From: Verrucomicrobiota bacterium
Lineage (GTDB): Bacteria > Verrucomicrobiota > Verrucomicrobiia > Limisphaerales > JAHDYP01
Reading direction: 5' to 3'
Assembly: GCA_023383055.1 (NCBI GenBank)
Contig: JAHDYP010000040.1
Span: forward strand, 1 to 43,888
Length of the DNA stretch: 43,888 bases
In this document: in pieces, positions 8,667-15,815 of the stretch
How the letters are laid out: every line of letters starts with the position of its first letter
How positions within the stretch are numbered: position 1 is the stretch's first letter
Translations under genes and position numbers: made by a program
The notes under the pieces: model-generated
What the model was told of the DNA's origin: nothing
The model's input: the letters and a program-made list of their open reading frames with translations, nothing else
Databases searched by the model: none

Positions 8667-9527
8667 ATGACCACATACCGTGTCGGTATCATCGGCGGCA
8701 GCGGCCTTTACCACGTCGAGGGGCTCACTCACACCCGCTGGGTCACCGTCAAGACTCCCTTCGGCTCACCCTCCGACCGTTTTTTGACGGGCGATCTCGG
8801 GGGGCGCGAAGTGGCTTTTCTGCCGCGGCACGGCCGGCGGCACCACCTGCTTCCGAGCGAACTGAACCATCGCGCCAACCTCTGGGCCATGAAGAAACTG
8901 GGTGTCGGTTGGCTCATTAGCGTGAGCGCGGTCGGCTCGCTCCAGGCCCGCTACCGGCCATGCGACATCGTATTGCCGACACAGTTTGTCGATCGCACCA
9001 AGAGATCGGTGGAACATACTTTCTTCGGTCGCGGGATTGTGGCTCATATCGCTTTTGCGCACCCGATCTGCGAGGAATTGCGGCTTCTGTTGCTCGCGTC
9101 GGCCCGCCGGCTGCGAGCACGGGTGCATGACGGAGGTGTCTATGTCAACATGGAAGGCCCCGCCTTCAGCACCCGGGCCGAATCCATGGCAAACCATAAC
9201 CTCGGCTACGACGTTATCGGGATGACCAATCTCGGCGAGGCCAAATGCGCCCGGGAAGCGGAAATCGCCTATGCGACGATCTCGATGGTGACCGATTACG
9301 ATGCGTGGCGGGAGGACGCTGAACATGTTTCGGTGGACCAGATCCTGGAGCACCTCCGTCGAAATGCCGAACTGGCCAAGGCCATGATTGCCCAAACCGT
9401 TCCCCTGATTCCCACGACCCCATGCAGTTGTCACCGCGCCCTGCAGACCGCCATTCTCACCGATCGCCGGCACTGGCCCGCCGAAACCAAGAAGCGCTTG
9501 CAGCCGATTCTGGCGAAATACATGTGA
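8667..9527 (+). CDS. mtnP: S-methyl-5'-thioadenosine phosphorylase (MTAP/PNP family)
   Basis: A 286-residue cytoplasmic enzyme of the trimeric purine nucleoside phosphorylase family. It would split methylthioadenosine with phosphate into adenine and 5-methylthioribose-1-phosphate, the first step of methionine salvage and of clearing the by-product of polyamine synthesis. The ATG at 8667 places GIIGGSGLY at residues 8-15, the normal N-terminus of the family; an upstream in-frame ATG at 8577 would add 30 unrelated residues. Other family marks are LPRHGRRHH near residue 52, VSAVGSL near 86, the substrate loop YVNMEGPAFSTRAES at 159-173, and TNLGEAKCAREAEIAYATIS ending in TDYDAW (Asp210/Asp212, adenine-side). 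Inosine or guanosine phosphorylase activity cannot be excluded from motifs alone. The neighbouring RidA gene is a common metabolic-housekeeping companion. Confidence 0.9.
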   Translation: MTTYRVGIIGGSGLYHVEGLTHTRWVTVKTPFGSPSDRFLTGDLGGREVAFLPRHGRRHHLLPSELNHRANLWAMKKLGVGWLISVSAVGSLQARYRPCDIVLPTQFVDRTKRSVEHTFFGRGIVAHIAFAHPICEELRLLLLASARRLRARVHDGGVYVNMEGPAFSTRAESMANHNLGYDVIGMTNLGEAKCAREAEIAYATISMVTDYDAWREDAEHVSVDQILEHLRRNAELAKAMIAQTVPLIPTTPCSCHRALQTAILTDRRHWPAETKKRLQPILAKYM

Positions 9528-9669
9528 TTCCTTCACCGATTTGATGCCGGGGGCGGGCAGGTCGGCGGAAGCGCGCGAATACCCGGGACTGCGGCTTGAC
9601 CTCGGGCGCGAAACCGGATAGTGCAGACGACAGCGCCGGGGCAAAAGTCTCGAGCGCGTTATCTCACCC

Positions 9670-10065
9670 ATGATCAACTCAAAAACCATCATTCGACCGG
9701 CCAAGGCCGCGCCGCCGGTCGGTCCGTACAACCATGCGGTTCGTACCGGCAACCTGCTCTTCTGTTCCGGCCAGATTCCAATCGATCCCGCCCATCCGAC
9801 CGCGCCTTTCCCGGAGGACATCCAGGCCCAAACGGTGCGTGTGCTGGAGAACATTCGCGCGATCCTCGAAGACCAGGGTCTGACGTTTGCCCAGGTCATT
9901 AAAGCCACGGTGTTCATGGTCAACCTGGGAGATTTTGCCCGGATGAATGAGATCTACAGTCGGTATTTCACCGCCGATTTTCCCGCGCGCTCCACCATCC
10001 AGGTGGGCGCGCTGCCCCGGGGAGCCGCCATCGAGATCGAGGTAATCGCGCATTACCCGGGCTAG
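9670..10065 (+). CDS. RidA family reactive enamine/imine deaminase
   Basis: A 131-residue cytoplasmic protein, normal length for the RidA (YjgF/YER057c/UK114) family, which hydrolyses reactive 2-aminoacrylate-type enamines to keto acids and protects PLP enzymes. Family marks are the early VGPYNHAVRTGNLLFCSGQI (residues 17-36), the central TVRVLENIRAILEDQG, and the C-terminal FPARSTIQVGALPRGAAIEI, where Arg107 corresponds to the substrate-carboxylate arginine of RidA (Arg105 in E. coli). The ATG at 9670 is at the usual distance from the first motif. The gene sits between mtnP and rmuC on the same strand, with 142 and 16 bases between them, so cotranscription with rmuC is likely. Confidence 0.92.
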   Translation: MINSKTIIRPAKAAPPVGPYNHAVRTGNLLFCSGQIPIDPAHPTAPFPEDIQAQTVRVLENIRAILEDQGLTFAQVIKATVFMVNLGDFARMNEIYSRYFTADFPARSTIQVGALPRGAAIEIEVIAHYPG

Positions 10066-10081
10066 GATCGGTTCGGCGGAA

Positions 10082-11452
10082 ATGGAACCTGTGTTCTATT
10101 TGTTGGTTGGCGTTGGACTTGGCGCGCTGTTTGGCGGTTTGTTGGGCTGGCTCCTGGGCCAACGCCGGGCCGCCACCCTCAAAGCTGCCGATCCACTGCT
10201 CGTCGAACTGCGCGAACAACTCGCGGCCCGGGATACCGCCCTAAGTGAAATGCGAAAGCAACTGACGGAACTCAGCACCGCCAAAGCCGCCGCGGATGCC
10301 GCCCGAACCGCCGCCGATCAACTTCTCGCCCGCGAACGTCAACTCCACGAACAACAGCTTGCCGAACACCGCGAACTCCAAGCCAAAGCCCTGATCGATC
10401 TCCGCGAGAGCTTCCAGGCCTTGAGCGCCGAGGCCCTGCGACAGAATCAACCCGAGTTCCTCCGGCTCGCGAACGAGACCTTCGCCAAATTCGCCGAGAC
10501 GGCCAAGGGCGATCTGAGCCAACGCCAGCAAGCGATCGCGACGCTGCTCGAGCCGCTGAAACAACAACTGGATACCTACCAGCGCCGGCTGCAGCAAAGC
10601 GACAGCGCCCAAGCCCTCGCCCTCGGCGACGTCAAGAAACATCTCGAAACGCTCACCCAGCAAAGCCAATCGCTCTCCCAGGAAACACTTCAACTCCGCC
10701 GCGTGCTGAGCTCGAACCAGGCCCGGGGCCGATGGGGCGAGGAGACTTTGCGTCGCGTGGTCGAAGCCTCCGGCATGAGCGCCCATTGCGACTTCACCGA
10801 ACAGGCCCAGGCGGGTGAGGGCAAACCCGACATGGTCGTTCATCTTCCCGGCGACCGCGTGATCATCGTCGACGCGAAGGTGCCCGACCTCGATTTCCTC
10901 ACCGCCCTCGAGACGGCCGACCCCCTGCAGCGGGGCGAAGCCCTGGCCGCGCACGCCGGCCGCCTCAAGTCGACCATCAAGTCTCTTGCCGACCGGGATT
11001 ATCCGCGTTTGTTTCCGAATGCGCTCGATCACGTGGTGCTGTTTCTGCCGGCCGAATCGCTGTTCAGCGCGGCGCTCGAAGGCGATCGCGATCTCTTGTT
11101 GTGGGCTGCGCAGCGGCGCATTCTCCTCGCCACGCCCGCTTCACTCATCGCCCTGCTCCGCTCCGTGAGCGTTACCTGGCAGCAGCATGCGCAATCCGAG
11201 AATGCCCGGGCGATCGCCGAATCGGCCGCGGAGCTATATGCCCGCATCGCCAAGTTCACCGAACATTTGGAGAGAATCCGGGCGGGGCTCGAACGAGCCA
11301 ACCTGGCCTTCAACGAGGCGGTCGGCAGCTATGACCGCATGATTCGACCCGCGGGAGAACGGCTGCAACGCCTCCAGGGCGACGCTCCGGGCCGCCAACT
11401 TGCCGAACTCGAACCGCTGCAAGCTTCCCTCCGGCCTCCACCCGTCGCCTGA
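10082..11452 (+). CDS. rmuC: RmuC-type DNA recombination protein
   Basis: A 456-residue protein with the standard RmuC layout. Residues 4-26 form a membrane anchor (VFYLLVGVGLGALFGGLLGW). Residues about 35-215 are rich in Leu, Gln, Ala and charged residues in coiled-coil pattern. The C-terminal half is the RmuC nuclease-like domain: LSSNQARGRWGEETLRRVVE near residue 209, then GKPDMVVHLPGDRVIIVDAK (residues about 245-264), which resembles a PD-(D/E)xK nuclease core, and LDHVVLFLPAESLFSAALE. In E. coli the protein limits inversions at short inverted repeats, which may be relevant in a genome carrying many short palindromic repeats. The gene starts 16 bases after the RidA gene and ends just before a hairpin terminator. 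Confidence 0.9.
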   Translation: MEPVFYLLVGVGLGALFGGLLGWLLGQRRAATLKAADPLLVELREQLAARDTALSEMRKQLTELSTAKAAADAARTAADQLLARERQLHEQQLAEHRELQAKALIDLRESFQALSAEALRQNQPEFLRLANETFAKFAETAKGDLSQRQQAIATLLEPLKQQLDTYQRRLQQSDSAQALALGDVKKHLETLTQQSQSLSQETLQLRRVLSSNQARGRWGEETLRRVVEASGMSAHCDFTEQAQAGEGKPDMVVHLPGDRVIIVDAKVPDLDFLTALETADPLQRGEALAAHAGRLKSTIKSLADRDYPRLFPNALDHVVLFLPAESLFSAALEGDRDLLLWAAQRRILLATPASLIALLRSVSVTWQQHAQSENARAIAESAAELYARIAKFTEHLERIRAGLERANLAFNEAVGSYDRMIRPAGERLQRLQGDAPGRQLAELEPLQASLRPPPVA

Positions 11453-11462
11453 CCCGAAGAAG

Positions 11463-11486
11463 AGGCAGGCCGAAATCGGCCTGCCT
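11463..11486 (+). terminator. Hairpin terminator after rmuC
   Basis: AGGCAGGCCGA (11463-11473) pairs perfectly with TCGGCCTGCCT (11476-11486), an 11-base stem that in practice opens to about 9 pairs, 10 bases after the rmuC stop. The T run behind it is short (CCTTTGA), so termination strength is uncertain. The position between convergent genes supports the call. Confidence 0.55.
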
Positions 11487-11503
11487 TTGACTGGGCAATC
11501 CGG

Positions 11504-11535
11504 AGGAGTCTTCGGGCGAGGCCCGAGCGACTCCT
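11504..11535. terminator. Second hairpin in the rmuC/small-protein convergent gap
   Basis: AGGAGTC (11504-11510) pairs with GACTCCT (11529-11535), and inside it CGGGC (11513-11517) pairs with GCCCG (11521-11525) around a GAG loop. It overlaps the stop codon of the minus-strand gene at 11534. It may act as a transcript-end structure for either strand; no T run is seen. Confidence 0.4.
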
Positions 11536-11926
11536 AGTTGTTTCCGGCTGGTTCCTTGGCCGGCGCCTTGGCCGGTTTCTCGCCGACATTCAGCGTGACG
11601 ACCTCCCATTTGTCGCCATTGGCGCGGGCCAACCCACCCACGGTGTCACCCGTCCGCACATCCTCGAGCCTGGCGACTTCACCGTCCCGTTTGATTTTCG
11701 TCTGGTCGGTCACCACGAAGGTGCGGTCTTTTTCCTTGCCACCGAGCGTCACCGTTTTCGCCTCGAGGTCGATCTTGACGATCGTGCCCCGAAACGGCAT
11801 CTGCTTCGCCCGTTCGGACGCCTTGGCTGTGGGGTTCTTGGGGGCGGCGGCTTCCTGTGTCAGCCCCTGGTTGAGGGCCAACGCAACCATGCCGGCAGCA
11901 ACTGCCATTGTGATGGATCTGATCAT
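11534..11926 (-). CDS. Small secreted protein, DUF5666-like
   Basis: A 130-residue protein with a signal peptide (MIRSITMAVAAGMVALALNQ, cleavage near GLTQEA). The mature part starts with a charged linker. It then has a small beta-rich domain: PFRGTIVKIDLEAKTVTLGG, FVVTDQTKIKRDGEVARLED, VRTGDTVGGLAR and WEVVTLNVG. This strand pattern resembles DUF5666 or OB-fold-like exported domains; the function is unknown. A Lys/Ala/Pro-rich tail ends the protein. The start is well supported by a strong Shine-Dalgarno AAGGAGGA at 11931-11938, five bases from the ATG. A 9-base inverted repeat lies directly upstream of that site. It is transcribed toward rmuC. Confidence 0.75.
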   Translation of the reverse strand: MIRSITMAVAAGMVALALNQGLTQEAAAPKNPTAKASERAKQMPFRGTIVKIDLEAKTVTLGGKEKDRTFVVTDQTKIKRDGEVARLEDVRTGDTVGGLARANGDKWEVVTLNVGEKPAKAPAKEPAGNN

Positions 11927-11942
11927 TCTATCCTCCTTGTTT

Positions 11943-11969
11943 GCGTTGCCGACGGAATGCCGGCAACGC
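11943..11969 (-). promoter_or_regulatory. Leader hairpin next to the ribosome binding site of the small secreted protein
   Basis: GCGTTGCCG (11943-11951) and CGGCAACGC (11961-11969) form a perfect 9-base inverted repeat with a 9-base loop. On the minus-strand transcript it ends four bases before the Shine-Dalgarno sequence at 11931-11938. It could modulate translation or stabilise the messenger; that is inference. Confidence 0.4.
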
Positions 11970-12047
11970 CAATCCCTCTAATCTTCGGAGGCGATCCGCG
12001 CAAGCAAATTTTTCGGAAAAACGCGCCCGCAACCGCAGCTCCATGCT

Positions 12048-12779
12048 TCAGGGCAATTCCCGGATCCGGAGCTGCTTGAACTCGATCGGCGCGCCTTCGG
12101 ATTCCAGGCAAAGGAAGCCGGTCGCAGGCTCGCAATCACTGCCGCCCGATACTTCCTCGCCGTTGACCCAAAGCCGGACTTCGCCGTTGATGCAGCGGGC
12201 GTAGTAATGGTTCCACTCGCCGACACCCCGACTCAGGTTCTTTCGCGGGAAACTGCGACTGCCGCCAGGTGCCGTTGGCGCGAACGGTTTCATCCTGGAC
12301 TTGCCCACCGGGAACACGTCGCCATGCGTGGTGAACCAGTCCGGCTTCTTCTTCTGCTGCGCTTCATACTGCTCGGCATAGCCGTGATCCAGCACCTGGA
12401 TTTCGATCCCTCCCGGCGGCAGTTGGCCCGGCTTCAATCCGGTCAGCGCCTCTTCGGTCGCCCAAACGAACAGCCCGGAGTTGCCGCCCGAGCGCAAGTG
12501 CCGCCATTGAACGACCACCTCGAAGTTGGTGTATTGCTTGACGCTGCGAATCACGCCGACCGGCTCGCCCGTGCAATAGATGATTCCGTCGCGCCATTGC
12601 CAGGTCTCCGGGTGGCAGTTGACCTGGACGAAATCGCTTTCGCCGAGGGCCGTCCAGCCCGGTCCGCTGCCATCGATGAACGCTTTGGGCAAAGCCGCGG
12701 CTTCATCGGCGGCGTGGATTGACAAGCCCACCAGAGAGATCAGGAGCGCCGCGGCCAGCGTGACAATCGGGTTCTTCAT
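12048..12779 (-). CDS. Secreted DUF1080 (3-keto-disaccharide hydrolase family) protein
   Basis: A 243-residue protein. The ATG at 12779 begins a clear signal peptide (MKNPIVTLAAALLISLVGLSIHA, cleavage before ADEA); a longer frame reaches 12977 but its extra residues are Arg-rich and would bury the signal. The body is a concanavalin-like DUF1080 domain: GWTALGESDFVQVNC near residue 42, WQWRDGIIYCTGE near residue 59, YTNFEVVVQWRH, GGNSGLFVW near residue 100, GGIEIQVLDHGY near residue 122, and WNHYYARCINGEVRLWVNG near residue 190. Family members include enzymes acting on 3-keto sugars and many uncharacterised Planctomycetota and Verrucomicrobiota proteins. It follows an HzsA-like gene by 106 bases on the same strand, so the two may be cotranscribed. 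Confidence 0.88.
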   Translation of the reverse strand: MKNPIVTLAAALLISLVGLSIHAADEAAALPKAFIDGSGPGWTALGESDFVQVNCHPETWQWRDGIIYCTGEPVGVIRSVKQYTNFEVVVQWRHLRSGGNSGLFVWATEEALTGLKPGQLPPGGIEIQVLDHGYAEQYEAQQKKKPDWFTTHGDVFPVGKSRMKPFAPTAPGGSRSFPRKNLSRGVGEWNHYYARCINGEVRLWVNGEEVSGGSDCEPATGFLCLESEGAPIEFKQLRIRELP

Positions 12780-12885
12780 GCCGCGGACCCTACCCCGCCC
12801 CGCCCACATTTGCAGTGAAAATCCATCCACCCCGCGGGTCCGGAATGACTCGACCGTCATGGCCGCGCCCCCTCGCCCGAATCGT

Positions 12886-15312
12886 TCACTCCAACGCCGG
12901 TCCGGTAATCCGTTCTCCCCGCACCTGACGCGCCTGATCCTCGGGATCGAAGGTCCCGTAAAACAAGGCATTGGCATCCATCCAGGTCGTCAGGCGCTCG
13001 AAGTCCGACTCCGACAGCGCCACGTCCTGATGGCCGTCGCGCAACCTCCGCATCAGGCTCGAATTCCGTGCCCCAAAGAACCCCGGCTCGGTCAGCGGTT
13101 CGCTATTCACGACGCGGAAGTCGCCCGGCTGCCCGCCCCAGGCTGAGTGCGGCACGCGCCTGGCCAGCGCTTGATACGATAGCGTGAATCGCCCGTCCGG
13201 TTCCCCGGTCAGCACCAGGTTGCCTTCCTTCCGTTCCGCATTGTGACAGGTCACGCAATGCCGATCCAACACCGGCTGCACGAGCAACGGATAGCTCAAA
13301 GGCCGTGAGCCGTCCGGCGCCGGCTCGATCGCGGAAGGCGCCCGCCTCAGCGCGAGCAAACCCCGCGAAGGCGGCGGCGCCGAGTGCCTCGGCTCATGGC
13401 ATCCCACGCACGAAGCCTGTTCCCCCGGCTGCAAGTAAGTAATGCTCCGCATCGTCTGCACCGCCTGCCCCCATTCATCCAGGGCCTGAAACGCCAGCGC
13501 CACCCGGGCGGGCGCACGGAAGGCCGCCGATCCATCCGCCTCAACCGGCACGGTGCCGAGCACTTGCCGGCCCGGGGAAGCATTGGCCAGCCCGACCGGC
13601 GGGTCGTTGGCGTGCCAGGTCGATTTCGGCAGCACCTGCACCACCCGCAAGCGCTTGACCGCACCGGCCGGCAGCGAGGGCCAGCTCTGATAGACGTCCT
13701 GCAGCACATAGACACCGTCACCGGCCGCATCCGGTTCGACGGCCGACGCCAGCTCCGCCGGCCGCGCTCGAACCCGCAACGGCACCGGCCACAGGCTCGA
13801 GATCTCCGGGTCGCGGTGCAGCAATTCCTTGTTGCCAAACCGGTCGACCAGGTAGATCCCGAACATCGCGGCCGGGTTCGGATCCGGCTCCCCCATCAAC
13901 GGCTCGAAGCTGTAGGCCGCCAGGAAATAGGTCTCGGAGAGCGGATGCGGCGAGCGGTAACAATGCCCCGGCCATCGCTGCGTTTCGATCGGCCACGGCA
14001 GCGGTTCACCGTCCAGTCGGGCGGACCAGGCGGCGGGTTGCGTGCGGTTGGCCACCGGCACTTCGCTCTCGGGAAACAACGCATCGGGCGTCAGGCGGGT
14101 CAGGGGCGCAAGCCCATCGCGGCCGGCGTTGACATCCACCAGGATGATCGACCCGGCGGTCATGGCATGATGCGCTCCCGCCGTGGCCATCACCCGGGTT
14201 GAACCCGGCACGGGTTGCGCCTCCCAAACGCCGACCGGGTTGAAGGTGTTGTTGCCGTAGTACGCGGCCGCCGCCGTACCGTCCGGTCGCGTCGTCCAGA
14301 GCTGCTGATAAAACACCGCATGCCGGTCCACATAATCCCACCGCGTGTAGAGGATCCGCCCGTCCCAGAGCACGACCGGATCCCACTCGTGCGTTTCGTG
14401 GAACGAAATCGCACGCGGATTCGACCCATCGGCACTGGCCTTCGCCAGCGTGTAGGTCGGACACGGACCGCGCCCGCACCGGTGAAAACCGCCCCGGCGC
14501 GTTGAAACGAACAGGAGTTCGCCATTCGGCAGGTAACGCGGGGCGAAATCGTCGTGCGATCCGTCGGTAAGCTGGCGCAAGCCCGAGCCCTCGGCGTTCA
14601 CCTCATACAGATGATAAAACCGATCGAGGTGACTCTCGCGATCCGTCGGGATCGAATCCGCCTCGCAATAGGCAAACAGAATGCGCTTCCCGTCGTACGA
14701 CACTTCCGGGTGCTGGAAACTTCCCGCGGGCAAGGCCGCCCCCACCAACTCCCGCGCCCGCAGCGCGCGCCCCGGCTGATCGAGCACGAACAACCCGCCC
14801 CCCGGCCGCGCGCAACTCCCATAATACTGCGTCAATTGATGGCTGAAGATGCCGGGCGCCTGTTTCACGAACAACAACGGTCCGAAGTCCGCCAGTGGAT
14901 TCGCGAAAACGATCTCCCGCCGAAGCCGGTGGACCCGCCGCCAGAGCTCCGGCCAACCCGCATCCGCCGCGCTGCCACTGCCCGCCAGCGCCCGCCATTC
15001 CCCGCGCAGTCCCTGCCAACGCGCGGTTGCCGTCGCCAAAGGCACCCCGGCGGCGGCCAGATCGCGCAGCAGCAGGTCGCCGCGATCCAGGGTCAACTCG
15101 ATGGCTGCCGGGTAACCCACCGCCGCGCGTTCGGTGTCGATGCCGTCCTGTTTGCGCCAGTCGTCTTCGAGGATCGCTTCATCTTCCCCTGACCAAAGTG
15201 GCGCCGCACCAATCTGAGGGTCACCCGCCAGCGAGAGCATTAGCGCGAGGGGCACCGCCGCCATCCGCAGAGCACGGGATCGGCACGTTCGCCGGACGCG
15301 TTTGGCTGTCAT
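12886..15312 (-). CDS. HzsA-like secreted protein with two c-type haem motifs (paralogue 1)
   Basis: An 808-residue exported protein with an Arg-rich start followed by a hydrophobic signal (MAAVPLALMLSLAG). The centre resembles TolB/PD40-type propeller blades and the middle domain of hydrazine synthase alpha-like proteins: HPEVSYDGKRILFAYCEAD, RYLPNGELLFVSTRRG, EWDPVVLWDGRILYTRWDY and STRVMATAGAHHA. The C-terminal part has two CxxCH motifs, SCVGCHEPRH near residue 636 and HCVTCHNAER near residue 685, so it may bind two haems. The motif order and the phrase GTVPVEADGSAAFR are shared with the paralogue at 15787-18687. True hydrazine synthase is an anammox enzyme with partner subunits, and none are seen here. 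An electron-transfer or sugar-oxidation role is inferred only. The start at 15312 lacks a clear ribosome binding site. Confidence 0.82.
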   Translation of the reverse strand: MTAKRVRRTCRSRALRMAAVPLALMLSLAGDPQIGAAPLWSGEDEAILEDDWRKQDGIDTERAAVGYPAAIELTLDRGDLLLRDLAAAGVPLATATARWQGLRGEWRALAGSGSAADAGWPELWRRVHRLRREIVFANPLADFGPLLFVKQAPGIFSHQLTQYYGSCARPGGGLFVLDQPGRALRARELVGAALPAGSFQHPEVSYDGKRILFAYCEADSIPTDRESHLDRFYHLYEVNAEGSGLRQLTDGSHDDFAPRYLPNGELLFVSTRRGGFHRCGRGPCPTYTLAKASADGSNPRAISFHETHEWDPVVLWDGRILYTRWDYVDRHAVFYQQLWTTRPDGTAAAAYYGNNTFNPVGVWEAQPVPGSTRVMATAGAHHAMTAGSIILVDVNAGRDGLAPLTRLTPDALFPESEVPVANRTQPAAWSARLDGEPLPWPIETQRWPGHCYRSPHPLSETYFLAAYSFEPLMGEPDPNPAAMFGIYLVDRFGNKELLHRDPEISSLWPVPLRVRARPAELASAVEPDAAGDGVYVLQDVYQSWPSLPAGAVKRLRVVQVLPKSTWHANDPPVGLANASPGRQVLGTVPVEADGSAAFRAPARVALAFQALDEWGQAVQTMRSITYLQPGEQASCVGCHEPRHSAPPPSRGLLALRRAPSAIEPAPDGSRPLSYPLLVQPVLDRHCVTCHNAERKEGNLVLTGEPDGRFTLSYQALARRVPHSAWGGQPGDFRVVNSEPLTEPGFFGARNSSLMRRLRDGHQDVALSESDFERLTTWMDANALFYGTFDPEDQARQVRGERITGPALE

Positions 15313-15452
15313 GCCGGCAGTCTACCCGGCTTCGTCGGGCTTGTCAGCAAACGCTTCGTTCCGTGCGGCAATTCTCATGATGGTACCCCATGCTCACGCA
15401 AAGCTTCCAGTTGCGGCGCAGCGACACCTCCAATACCATCACCGCCCAACCT

Positions 15453-15815
15453 ATGGCTACTCAGGATACATGCTGCACGATTGTCCCCTACTTCAAGGTG
15501 TCTGCCGGCAATATGCCGGCGTTCGAGCGACTCTGTGAGCAATTCATTGCCAGGACCAAGGCGGAGCCCAAGTGTCTTTACTATGGCTTCACATTCAAGG
15601 GCGATGACGTGCATTGCCGGGAAGGCTACGAAAACGCGGAGGGGCTGCTGGCGCACATTGAGAACGTGCGACTGGAGCTTCAGGAGGCGCTGAAGCTCGC
15701 CGCGATCACGCGGTTGGAGGTTCACGGACCGGAAGCCGAACTGGCCAAACTCCGCAAACCGCTCGCCGCGCTGCAACCGGAGTTCTTCACTCTGAAGTAC
15801 GGATTCCGTAAGTAG
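15453..15815 (+). CDS. Antibiotic biosynthesis monooxygenase (ABM)-like dimeric ferredoxin-fold protein
   Basis: About 120 residues from the ATG at 15453, chosen because it sits just before the conserved core; an ATG at 15390 would add 21 residues with no recognisable feature. The sequence TIVPYFKVSAGNMPAFERLCEQFIARTKAEPKCL, FTFKGDDVHCREGYENAEGLLAHIENV and a final strand FFTLKYGF fit the alpha/beta ferredoxin fold of ABM or putative quinol monooxygenases. No signal peptide is present, so it is probably cytoplasmic. Its final 29 bases overlap the 3' end of the convergent HzsA-like gene (15787-15815). It is the only plus-strand gene between the two HzsA-like paralogues. The substrate cannot be told from sequence. 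Confidence 0.75.
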   Translation: MATQDTCCTIVPYFKVSAGNMPAFERLCEQFIARTKAEPKCLYYGFTFKGDDVHCREGYENAEGLLAHIENVRLELQEALKLAAITRLEVHGPEAELAKLRKPLAALQPEFFTLKYGFRK

